The notes below the pieces were generated by a model. It had not been told where the DNA came from. It was given only the letters and a program-made list of their open reading frames with translations, and searched no databases. Shown here one piece after another: positions 42,594 to 53,033 of a DNA stretch of 64,000 nucleotides. The stretch comes from Turnera subulata (Eukaryota > Streptophyta > Magnoliopsida > Malpighiales > Passifloraceae). A program made the translations under genes and the position numbers. Position 1 is the stretch's first letter, and every line of letters begins with the position of its first letter. The DNA is taken from assembly GCA_028386065.3 (NCBI GenBank), contig JAKUCV010005716.1, positions 65,708 through 129,707 on the forward strand, in the 5' to 3' direction.

Positions 42594-43922
42594 TCAATTC
42601 TTCTTGTGCTTCTTCCGACTCGACTCGCCCTCTTCATCTTTGCCTTTTCTGATGGGACATTCAGGAGACTCAAATCCTGGAGGCGCAGGTCCTTTTAGAA
42701 ACGCCTCCCTTGAAAGACGCAAAGATCACTCTGAAGGAGCCACATCCTTCTTCAACCATTCTAAGTAGGGCGTAGGAGGATGAATCTCAAAATGACTGCC
42801 AATTAGTTCCCTTAAAGGCAAAGCCTAACCTCCCTTAATGGGTTTCAGAGTAGTAGCCTTCATAGGACCGGTGACCGGAATGGGGATATCAGATGGAATT
42901 GTTTGGTTTATGCTAAATTGCCTTAGTATCCTCCTCGAATGATAATATGTGGACTTTTCTACACCCGGGAGTGATACCCAATCCCTGCACACAGAACACA
43001 TGACCATTTCTTGCATTTCGAGCCACCGGCAGAACCACGTGATTTGTGGGGCTTCAAGAACCTTCATGTAGGTAATCCATCCTCGAACAGTATGGAAGAA
43101 AATGGCATAACCCCGACTGACAAAGTTTGTGGGATCAGCTCGAGGACGATCAATCAATGTAAGGTGTTCACATAGCCACATCTGTAAGAAGAGGGGAGAT
43201 CACTATAACAAAATGGGAAGGGGAAAAGGACGGTAATCAAAGAAAAGACGGTCAAATATATGTACCTGGAGTAGCAGAGGGGAACCAGTCAATGGGGCAT
43301 TGTGATTGTCGGCCAGCGCATCCAAGCAATGGAAGGTCTCGCCCAATATCACAGGGGTCAAGCACTTTTCACCAAAAAGCCTAGCCACTAGCGCATCAAC
43401 CTGGAGGGGGCAAACACCAGGGGATCCTACCAAGAGGAATTCCCGTACAATCACAAGGACAAGGGCATGATTACGTTCCTCTCTCCAACCGAAGTCCTTC
43501 TCCTTGCAATATTGTTCTGAGCCGCCAAGGAAGTATCGATCCATGATCTTTGTTAGCTCCAGGTGATTATTTTGATTCATGAAGAAGCGGGCCTGACCTT
43601 CTATTAGAAAGAGGAATTTGCTCACTTCCTTCAGGATAGCATCATCAAGGGAAACCATTGCAACACCCTTTATGAATTTAGCGTTTAAGAAGGTGTTGAA
43701 TTCATCAACAGTAGGACACAGCTCTATCATGCCCTGCCCGAAACGGAATACACAGCGACTCTTGTCCCAAAATTTGGCATCAGGGTGAATCAGATTTTCG
43801 TTTATCACCACACCACGAAGCATGAACAATCTGGAAAAGCCCAGCACCGCGAAGTCTATGCGACATACAGGGGGAACACTCGCCATCCACTTCAGCACTT
43901 TAGCATGGAAATCCTCGCTCAT
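42594..43922 (-). pseudogene. B antisense ORF (DUF7745/plant-mobile-domain-like)
   Basis: ATG at 43922; exon 1 to 43266 (219 codons), intron 43182-43265, exon 2 from 43181 in phase 0. Exon 1: VCRIDFAVLGFSRLFMLRG, FWDKSRCVFRFGQGMIELCP, NAKFIKGVAMVSLDDAI, ALVARLFGEKCLTPVILGET. Exon 2: MWLCEHLTLIDRPRADP, WFCRWLEMQEMVMC, ILRQFSINQTIPSDIPIPVT. A TAG at 42825-42827 replaces a Trp that B2 keeps (KGGWALPL); beyond it the homologous frame runs to a stop at 42594 after a basic tail. Exon 1 is fully open. Tat-lineage elements are known to carry extra ORFs, some antisense; the product's role is unknown. The domain name is my judgement. Confidence 0.72.
43182..43265 (-). other. Intron in the B antisense gene
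   Basis: Minus strand: CTCCAG|GTACATATAT ... CTTCTTACAG|ATGTGG. Length 84 bp, GT-AG, with a pyrimidine-rich 3' end. The B2 counterpart is at 17599-17684. Confidence 0.8.
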
Positions 43923-43986
43923 GGTTGCCCTAGATGTGTTTGATATGTTATGACGAATTACGAGGATCTCTAGGTACCCAGGTGCT

Positions 43987-43994
43987 TATTTATA
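43987..43994 (-). promoter_or_regulatory. TATA box of the B antisense gene
   Basis: TATAAATA on the minus strand, 65 bp before the ATG at 43922. It is conserved at the same distance in B2. Confidence 0.65.
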
Positions 43995-44089
43995 CTATTT
44001 TAGGGTCGGCAAAATTCGTGAAAACCCTAAAAGCCCAAGTCCAAAAGCCAAAAAGGAAGTTCCAGGGGCACACGACCGCCACTGCCGGC

Positions 44090-44349
44090 GGTCATCCCCC
44101 CACAAGACCGCCCGGTCGATGGCACAGAATGAAACACCCGTGTCCCAATTTTACAATTAAAATACTTATTCAAAAGGAATTTACCAAAATGCCCCTGAAA
44201 CCCGGGACACGAAATCCAAGGTCATCCCCCCACATGACCGCCCGGTCGCTGGCACAGAATGAAACACCCGTGTCCCAATTTTACAATTAAAATACTTATT
44301 CAAAAAGAATTTACCAAAATGCCCCTGAAACCCGGGACACAAAATCCAA
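44090..44349. repeat. 130-bp tandem duplication across an LTR/flank junction
   Basis: GGTCATCCCCCCACA-GACC starts at 44090 and again at 44220. Each unit contains 40 bp of B sequence followed by the first 90 bp of the A LTR (TGAAACACCCG at 44130 and 44260). The second LTR start continues into the full LTR. Confidence 0.9.
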
Positions 44350-44996
44350 TGCCAAAACATTTTCTGAAATTCTTAATAAATCGAGATGTCATATGGAACA
44401 AAACAAACCGGCTAACAAAGCCATAAGTCAACCCGACATCCTGCCGAAACAACATAAATTATCAAATCCCGGCATCCCGCCGATAAAGCAATCAAAATCA
44501 ATAATGACATCTCAACAAAATCCAACGCAGCAGAAGAAATAGTCAAAGTAAAAACAAGAGAAGTAAAATGATATGCATGTCGACTATATGGATCCAACCA
44601 GGCGATGAAGCACAACTACCTGCTGGGATATCCACGTCCGTACTCCGAAAAGGAAGAAAGAGACTACACGCTATCTAAGAGTCTGAAAAACAACGGTGGT
44701 GATTAAGTGAGTCGCCTACTCAGTGAGCAGTATAAATCTAGTTATGTAGGTGTGCAAAGCAAGTTCGAAAGGAAGGTAGAGAAACAAGACAAGTATGCAA
44801 ATACACAATAACCAGTACTAACATGCCAGCTACATACAACCAAACAGTTTATGTTTTACATCCGTTTGTGTGTTAAGTTTTTTTTATTATATTTATTATT
44901 CAGGGCCCCCTATTGTGTGCGTCGAGCTCGGTCCCGTCTCATGAGACAACCAGGGCATAAGCCCAAAATAACCAGGCACATGGCCCAAATATCACC

Positions 44997-45032
<36 letters not shown>

Positions 45033-47369
45033 GGAGGTAGAAAGGAGGGAGGTAGAAACCGGTCATCACAGACCCATATGCTAAACCGCGTATACCATGC
45101 TATCCCGCATGCAAACCCGAGGGGTATCACTTCCCGCTCGAACCAACCGATCATCAGCACATTGTAGCCTATCTTCTACTGTACTTTATACTTGTTCATT
45201 AATTATGAGTTCATATGTGCCAAGAGTTGTGATTTAACAGGGTTGTGTGAATTATCAACTCAATCAAGTATCCGGGTCTCCGACCCACAGTACATCACAC
45301 AAATCACCCAAAATCACTCCATATGTTATATTCCATAACAATCTAAAAGTCATGCTCATCCAGCAAATAGTATCACATAGGCACACAATACGGATCACAG
45401 CATGTTAGCAACAAGGCATGCAACTCAAACAGACCAATCAAACAAGCACATACATACAAACACAAAAAGATTTACAAAGTCACCTCAACGACGATTATCC
45501 TGTGGAGCTTTCCCCAAGACAGATCCTCCAGCTCCCGAGGTATTACCCGTGCTTGAATACCGGCATACACAAATATTATAAAACAATTATCACAAACCGT
45601 GCATGCGTGATACCTATATGCTCAACTGTGTGAAACCTGACCCCAACTACCCGATTATGCAAATTCCCGGGTCTAAGCCCAAAAGGGTATATCTCCTCTC
45701 TAAAGACTCCAAAAGATAAGGACTTAAAGTTAACCGAGCTTAAGCTCATCAAAACCCAAAACGATTTCTCGGCCTAAAGCCCACTACCCCAAGTCTGCAA
45801 TTATCCCAATTTAAGAATTTGGGCTTAAAGCCCATTCCTTAAAGTCCATAACGAGTCCCCGGGCCTAAAGCCCATCTAAGTCCAAAACCGAATCCCGGGC
45901 CTAAAGCCCTTTATGAAGTTGGCCTCAAAGCCCGTTACCCAAGTTCAAAGGTTAAACGGTTAAGTCATTGGGCCTCAAGCCCATATCTTAAGGTCCATCA
46001 AGTCTCAAGGTCATTAAAGTCAGTTAGTTGGGCATGGGCCTGGTTTTGTCTAAATACCGCTCTAAGGTCATTCCCGAGCCCAAGTGTTCCCGGCCTATGG
46101 TTTTACCCGTGTCGGTGAATTTCTCGGCCACACACTCTCTCACCCTCACACACGGTTTCCACTAAATCTCGGTAATTCCCGATACAACAATTATACCCAC
46201 GTTAAATATTACATGCCATGAATGAGAAATTAAGTACATAACATCATCGGAAACAATACCAAGATTTGCCGAGGGAACAACCCGTCTTGTCGGAAATTTT
46301 CTGCCTTGTCGGAACCGAACCCGAGCCCACGTCGGAAAATTCTCGAGCCTCACCGGATTCCGGTCACCTTGCCGAAAAGTTCATAGCAACAACCCAAGCA
46401 ACTCCAGCAATCTGTCGAACCCCGAACGACCAACAAGTAACCAAACCAATCAACACCATGGATACACAACCCAAAGCAAATCCGAAATAGAAAAGAGGGG
46501 CCGGAATCTTACCGGAAAACCAAAATTCGGAACCGTGAGCACTGCCTTGGTAATACCTGCACCACGCCCCACCGTCCACGGTGCAACAACCAAACTACAA
46601 AACACCGCCGGCGATCCAAACAGGAGCAACAACACAAGACACCATCAACACCCATAAAACGAAATCAAACTCGATTAGGACAACTCGGCCCAACGAGTAC
46701 AGGGAAAGGAAAAAGAAGAAGGAAGAGGAGGCAAGGTCGGGTTTACCAGTGCAGGCGGCGACGACGACGGCCCTCGACCTCGCGATTTTCGCCCAACACG
46801 ACGCCTCGAAGCCAACCTCTCCACACGATTCAGCGGCGACGGTCCAACCCCAAAAGACGTTGGCGGAGCGTGGGTGTGATTGAGGGTGAAGACAAAGGTG
46901 GTGGCGGTGATGTGTGGAGGTTTGAGGAAGAGAGAGTCAACGAGAGAGAGAGAGACAAGGGGGAAGGAAGATGGGAGCGGCGGCCAAAGGAGGAAAGGGA
47001 AGGAAAAGAAAAAAAAATAAGAGAAGAAAAGAAGAGGTCGGGCTAGGGTTTGGCCGCCCTAGTGGACGACCTGTCGTTCCACTTAGGCGCGGTCAACCCC
47101 CCCTGCCTGGTCAACGCGTCCTTTTTTTTTCACTGTTTCAAAACTACGTAGTTTCGATTGAAACAAGGATAAACTTCGCGTTTCACCCCGATCTCGAACC
47201 CGCTTTGCACCGAACACGAACCAAGAGCAATTCCATCTCCAAATTGACAATTCCTAAGAAAATAATTTATTTTTCCTTAGCCAAAAACTCGGAAATTTCT
47301 CGAGGGTAAAATTGGAATAAAAATTCCGAAAATTCCATAAATTAAATTATGAAAATCCGGGGCGTTACA
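44260..47369 (-). repeat. 3' LTR of element A
   Basis: TGAAACACCCG to GGGGCGTTACA. It includes an AG microsatellite (44999-45027), a perfect GTCTCATGAGAC palindrome (44935-44946) and six GGGCYTAAAGCCC-type motifs (45768-45982). Long frames at 46450-46883 are low-complexity LTR sequence. Confidence 0.92.
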
Positions 47370-47385
47370 ATTCTACCCCACTTAA
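47370..47385 (-). other. Polypurine tract of element A
   Basis: AAGTGGGGTAGAAT on the minus strand directly before the LTR start TGTAACGCC. Confidence 0.75.
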
Positions 47386-47420
47386 GAAAATTTTGTCATC
47401 GAAATTACAAGGTATGAAAA

Positions 47421-49238
47421 TCAGAACAGATGTGGATACTACTCTCTCATATTGGACTCAACCTCCCAAGTAGCCTCATTCGGAGAATGACGGCTCCATC
47501 TAACCCGAACCATAGGAATGGTACGACTCCTCAACTACCGCACCTCTTGAGCCAAAATCTCCACTAGCTCCTCAACATAGGTCAAATCCTCAGAAACCTC
47601 CACCTCTGTCGGGGATACAACATGACTAGGATCAGATCTATAATGCCTCGACTTCGAAATATGGAATACATCATGTATGCGCGACAGCTCCTCCGGTAAA
47701 GCCAACCTGTAGGCCAGCGGACCAATCCGCTCCATGATCTCATAAGGGCCAATATAACGAGGGCTCAACTTGCCCTTCCTCCCAAACCGGATAACACCTC
47801 TCCAGGGAGCAACATGGAGGAAAACCCTGTCACCTACATTGTACTCCATCTCCCGACGATGCTTATCAGAAAAACTCTTTTGTCGGTCCTGAGCAGCTCT
47901 CATGCACTGCTTAACCACCTCGATCTGATCAACAGTCTCCTGGACTAGGTCCGGACCAACCACCTGTCTCAGACCATCCTCATCCCAACAAATCGGACTA
48001 CGACACTTCCGTCCACACAAATCCTCATAAGGCGCCATACCGATACTGGAATGATACCCGTTGATATAAGCAAACTCAACCAACGGTAATGTCTCATCCC
48101 AAGAACCACTGAAATTGAGCACACAAGCTCTAAGCATATCCTCTAGCGTCTGTATAGTCCTCTCCGACTGCCCATCGGTCTTCGGATGGAATGCAGTGCT
48201 GAAATTCAGCTTAGTACCCAAAGCTGACTGTAAGCTCTTCCAAAAGTGGGAAGTAAACCTCGGATCCCTGTCCGACACAATGGATAGTGGAACTCCATGT
48301 AGATGGACAATACCCGAAACATATAACCTCGCCAGCTTATCCATTGTATCCGTCTGCTGAATCAGTAGGAAATGAGCTGACTTGGTCAACCTGTCAGCAA
48401 TGACCCAGATGGCATCATGTCGACCCCGGGTCCTCAGTAACCCGATCAGAAAGTCCATAGTGATATGCTCCCACTTCCACTGCGGAATAGTCAAAGATCT
48501 CAACTTGCCGGCAGGAGCCTGATGCTCGGCTTTCACCTGCTGACAAGTCATACAACGAGCCACAAACTCCGCAACATCCTTCTTCATCCCGGACCACCAA
48601 TAATGACTCTTCAAGTTCGGGTACATTTTGGTGCTACCCGGATGCATAGCATATGGCGTATTATGTGCTTCATCCATGATCCATCTCCTCAAATCATCGA
48701 CATCCGGAACACACAACCGATCACCGGTCATCAAGGCACCATCCTCCCGGACATAGAAACTAGAACTCTCTCCACCGAGAGCCTTATCCCGCAACTCCGT
48801 TGGATGAGGATCACCATACTGAAACTCCATGATCTTATCCCGCAAGGTCGACCGGATACTCAAACTGGCAAGCAACGCCCCAGTAACATCCACCTCCAAC
48901 TGTGCATCCAACGACCTCAGCTCCACCAGGGAAGGCAAAGCATAAGAAACTGAGTCCTCATCCGCAGAAGCCACTCTCTTCTGGCTCAACGCATCCGCAA
49001 CAACATTGGCCTTGCCCGGATGGTACTCGATAGTACAGTCATAATCCTTCAGAAGCTCAATCCAGCGTCTCTGCCTCATATTAAGCTCCCTTTGGGACAT
49101 GATGTACTTCAAACTCTTGTGATCCGTGAAAATCCGACACTTCTCACCGTACAGATGGTGTCTCCAGATTTTCAAAGCAAAGACCACAGCAGCTAACTCC
49201 AGATCATGGGTCGGATAGTTCCTCTCGTGAGTTCTCAA
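47421..49238 (-). pseudogene. A pol: RNase H end, integrase, chromodomain
   Basis: From 49238 down: the RNase H end has [19 protein letters not shown] and [12 protein letters not shown]. The integrase zinc finger has HPGSTKMY and [14 protein letters not shown] (HHCC). The core shows all three acidic positions: [25 protein letters not shown] and [17 protein letters not shown]. The C-terminus is [20 protein letters not shown] and VHDVFHIS-like ([13 protein letters not shown]), then a chromodomain ending EATWEVESNMRE. Stops at 47535-47537 (EVR*LRSR) and near 47439 (MRE*YPHL) both replace Gln seen in A2. It is the best-preserved integrase in the window. The natural end is the TGA at 47421. Confidence 0.92.
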
Positions 49239-50972
49239 CTACCTGGAGGCATAAGCAATCACCCGACCCTTCTGCATCAAAACACATCCCAAGCCCAAAC
49301 CAGAAGCATCACTGAACATCGTGTACTCCACTCCGGGTCTCGGAACAGTCAAAACCGGTGCAGAAGTCAACCGACTCTTCAACTCCTCAAAACTCTTCTG
49401 ACAACGGTCATCCCAAACAAAAGTACAGTCTTTCCTCAATAGCTTGGTCATGGGACCCGCTATTAAGGAAAAACCCTCAATGAACCTCCGGTAGTAACCA
49501 GCAAGTCCAAGAAAACTCCGTATCTTCGATACACTCTTCGGTGGCTCCCAATCCATGACTGCCTTATTCTTGGTCGGGTCCACCTTAATGCCCTCACCGG
49601 ACACAATATGCCCAAGAAACGCGACCTCATCCAACCAAAACTCACACTTGCTGAGCTTGGCATAGAATTGTTCTTCTCTCAACCTCTGCAAAACTTGTCT
49701 CAAGTGGTCCTCATGTTCGGCCTTACTACTCGAGTAGACCAGAATATCATCAATGAACACTACCACAAACCGGTCCAGAAATTCATGAAAGACCTGTTGC
49801 ATCATACACATGAACATAGCCGGTGTATTCGTCAGCCCAAATTGAACAACCACAAACTCATAATGACCATACCGAGTGCGGAATGCAGTCTTTGGTATGT
49901 CTTGTTCTGCAATCCGAACCTGATGGTAACCAGATCGCAAGTCGATCTTCGAGAATACGGATGCACCCTGCAACTGATCGAATAAGTCATCGATCCTAAG
50001 CAAAGGATACTTGTTCTTCACAGACACCTTGTTCAACTACCTATAGTCCACACACATCCGCATACTGCCATCCTTCTTCTTCACAAACAAAACCGGGGCA
50101 CCCCAAGGTGAGATGCTCGGTCTACTGAAACCCTTGTCCAACAACTCCTTCAGTTGTTTCTTCAACTCTAGAAGTTCTGTCGGAGCCATTCTGTAGGGCG
50201 GTATAGAAATAGGTGCAACTCCTGGTACCAAGTCAACTGTGTACTCCACCTCCCGCTCCGGAGGCAACCCAGGTAGATCATCAGGAAACACATCCGGAAA
50301 CTCTCGAACAATTAGAATATCCTCCACTCCAGGTACTGGTACCGAAGAATCGACCACATGAGCTAGAAAAGCATCACAACCCTCTCGGGTCATCCTGAAA
50401 GCCTGGATGGCCGAGATACAACAAGCCGATAGGGCTCTTCGCTCTTCAACGAACACCACTCTACGCCCCAACAGAGAAGCCAAAGACACTTCCCTGGCCC
50501 GACAATCAACTACTGCCTGGTGTCTGGATAACCAATCCATGCCTAAACTAACATCAAACTCTCCCAAGTCCATGACAGCAAGATCAGAAGGAAAACTCTC
50601 AGTATCATACTCTATCGATACATCTCTACAAACTCGATCAACCACAACTATATCACCTGTGGGTAAACGGACTCTCAAGGGTCTACTAAGTTTATCATCA
50701 TCTATGTTATGAGTGGTCATAAATGCACGTGATACAAAAGAGTGTGTTGAACCTGGATCAACTAAAGCAGGTGCATACTGACCAAAAACCATAAATGTAC
50801 CTGCTATAACCTCTGGAGTATCAGCAGCCTCCTCACGGGTGATAGCATAAACCCTAGGAGCTGTAGTAGACTGAGTCGCACCCCCGCGGTTCGGAGCTCC
50901 AGAACCCCCACGACCACGACCCTGCTGTCCGCCACCCCTATTCGGACCAGAAGAGACAGCACCACTAGCCAT
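49239..50972 (-). pseudogene. A protease, RT and RNase H start
   Basis: From 50972 down: Arg/Gly-rich linker, protease [16 protein letters not shown] (DPGS active site), [15 protein letters not shown], then the RT start [19 protein letters not shown] and [29 protein letters not shown] at 50037-50039 interrupts DYR*LNKV. RT continues [30 protein letters not shown] sequence, [11 protein letters not shown] (catalytic DD) and [20 protein letters not shown]. RNase H begins [17 protein letters not shown]; a second TAG at 49239-49241 follows YASR. Apart from the two stops the frame is open. Confidence 0.92.
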
Positions 50973-52113
50973 AGAACTCTATACTGTATACTGGGAACCA
51001 CTACCACCACTATCCTTAATCCACTTGTAGCAAGATGACTTCTGGTGTCCCGGCTTATTGTAATACCAGCATGTACCCAGGAATCGTGCTGAGAAACCCC
51101 ATCCCTGAGATCCAGACTGATAGGACCGTCCTCCCGAGGATCTGCCTGGTCCACCCTGATAGCTCTGCCCTCGGGACTTCTTCAAACCTAGGTAAGAAGA
51201 ACCCTGTCCACCGGAATAATCTGCACCTCCGGCATCAGAATACTACCTCTTCTGTCCTGAAGCAGATGACTGCTTCCTCTGCTCGGCTGTCCGAGCCTCC
51301 TTCCGAATCAACTGCACTCTCTCAGCATCAAAAGCAGCCTCACAAACTGCCTCCCAAGTCTTGTGCCCTTTACCAGCCACAGCTAACGCCAACTCTGTAC
51401 GTAAGCCGTTAACAAACCGCCTACACTTAGTCACCTCATCGGGCACAAAACTCTCTAGCATAAGAGAGAAGGATGCTGAACCGGATCCTGAATGCTGATA
51501 CAGACTCTTCTAGTCCCTGCTTCACCTCAAGAAACTGCTTCTTCTGCTCCTCTAGAAAACCAACAGTGAGAAACTCATTGTAGAATTTCTCCTTGAAATC
51601 CTCCCATGGCATCTCCACAGGCTTCTGTAGGTTGGCCACAAGTTCCTGCCACCATGTCAATGCATATCCCGAGAACTTGTGTGCCGCAAATCAAGCCCTC
51701 TGCTCAGGTGCACAAGTGAACTTCTCCAGAACATTCTCCACCTTGCGAAACCAATCATCAAACTCCTTGTCTTTACCCTCTTCACCAGAGAATTCCTTAA
51801 CTGCAGACTTATCCATGTGTTTGTAACCACTCTCCATACCACCTGCCGCAGTAGGTGCTACCGGTTAGGCACCCTGCTGCTGCTGCTGGAATTGCTGGAA
51901 CTGTTGCCACTGCAAGAAAGCCTGATACTGCTGGAACGCTGGGTCCACAACAGGTGGTACGGGTGGCACAACGTTCTGTTCTCCTCCACCTGCAGCATTA
52001 TTCCCTGCTGCATTATTGTTCCCCTGACCAACGGGAACCTGCATCACCGACACATTGTCGGAGACATAAGTAGCGGCGTCATCCTCAACATTGTGCTGCC
52101 CCTGGTGATCCAT
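50973..52113 (-). pseudogene. A gag, multiply broken
   Basis: ATG at 52113 (MDHQGQHNVEDDAATYVSDN, NVSVMQVPVGQ), a Gln-rich stretch, then pieces in shifting frames: WWQELVANLQKPVEMPWEDF and KEKFYNEFL (capsid-like), [29 protein letters not shown] frames and SARFLGTCWYYNKPGHQKSS. The zinc knuckle reads C-W-Y-Y-N-K-P-G-H-X4-C: the second Cys is Tyr, one transition away. A TAG after SQYTV near 50978 separates it from the protease frame. Decay is heavier here than in pol. Confidence 0.82.
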
Positions 52114-52259
52114 ATCAACAGCTATATGAATGCAAATGAGTCAAAAACACTTTTAAAGTCATAAATCCGGAAACAGGCTTAAACACAGAATTCACTTTGA
52201 AAACAAGGTTTAAAACACTTTTAAAACCAAGGATCTGAAGCCTGCTCCACTACCAAGCT
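52114..52259 (-). other. Leader and PBS of element A
   Basis: Next to the LTR the minus strand reads GCTTGGTAGTGGAGCAGGC, a decayed form of the initiator-tRNA-Met site (TGGTATCAGAGC) usual in chromoviruses. The rest is untranslated leader. Confidence 0.6.
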
Positions 52260-52997
52260 GAAACACCCGTGTCCTAATTATACAAATAAAATACTTATTC
52301 AAAAGGAATTTACCAAAACGCCCCAGAAACCCGGGACACGAAATCCAATGCCAAAACATTATTTGAAATTATTAATAAACCGAGATGTCATAAGGAACAA
52401 AACAAACCGGCTAACAAAGCCATAAGTCAACCCGGCATCCTGCCGAAACATCATCAAATATCAAATCCCGGCATCCCGCCGATAAAGCATTCAAAACCAA
52501 TAATGACATCTCAACAAAATCCAACGCAGCGGAAGAAATAATCAAAGTAAAAACAAGAGAAGTAAAATGATATGCATGTCGACTCTATGGATCCAACCGG
52601 GAGATGAAGCACAGCTACCTGCTGGGATATCCTCGTCCGTACTCCGAAAAGGAAGAAAGAGACTGCACGCTATCTAAGAGTCTGAAAAACAACGGTGGCG
52701 ATTATGTGAGTCGCCTACTCAGTGAGCAGTATAAATCTAGTTATGTAGGTGTGCAAAGCAAGTTCGAAAGGAAGGTAGAGAAACAAGACAAGTATGCAAA
52801 CACACAATAACCAGTACTAACATGCTAGCTACATACAAGCAAACAGTTTATGTTTTACTTCCGTTTGTGTGTTAAGTTTTTTTTATTATATTTATTATTC
52901 AGTGCCCCCTACTGTGTGCGTCGAGCTCGGTCCCATCTCATGAGACAACCAGGGCATAAGCGCAAAATAACCAGGCACATGGCCCAAATATCACCAT

Positions 52998-53033
<36 letters not shown>

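Noticed and set aside
42594..43922. Antisense ORF as an independent host gene
   Set aside because: It occurs at the same place in two copies of the B family, so it belongs to the element rather than being a captured local gene.
46450..46883. Possible host gene in both A LTRs (also 54369-54935)
   Set aside because: Present in both LTR copies at the same position, with overlapping frames on both strands; part of the LTR.
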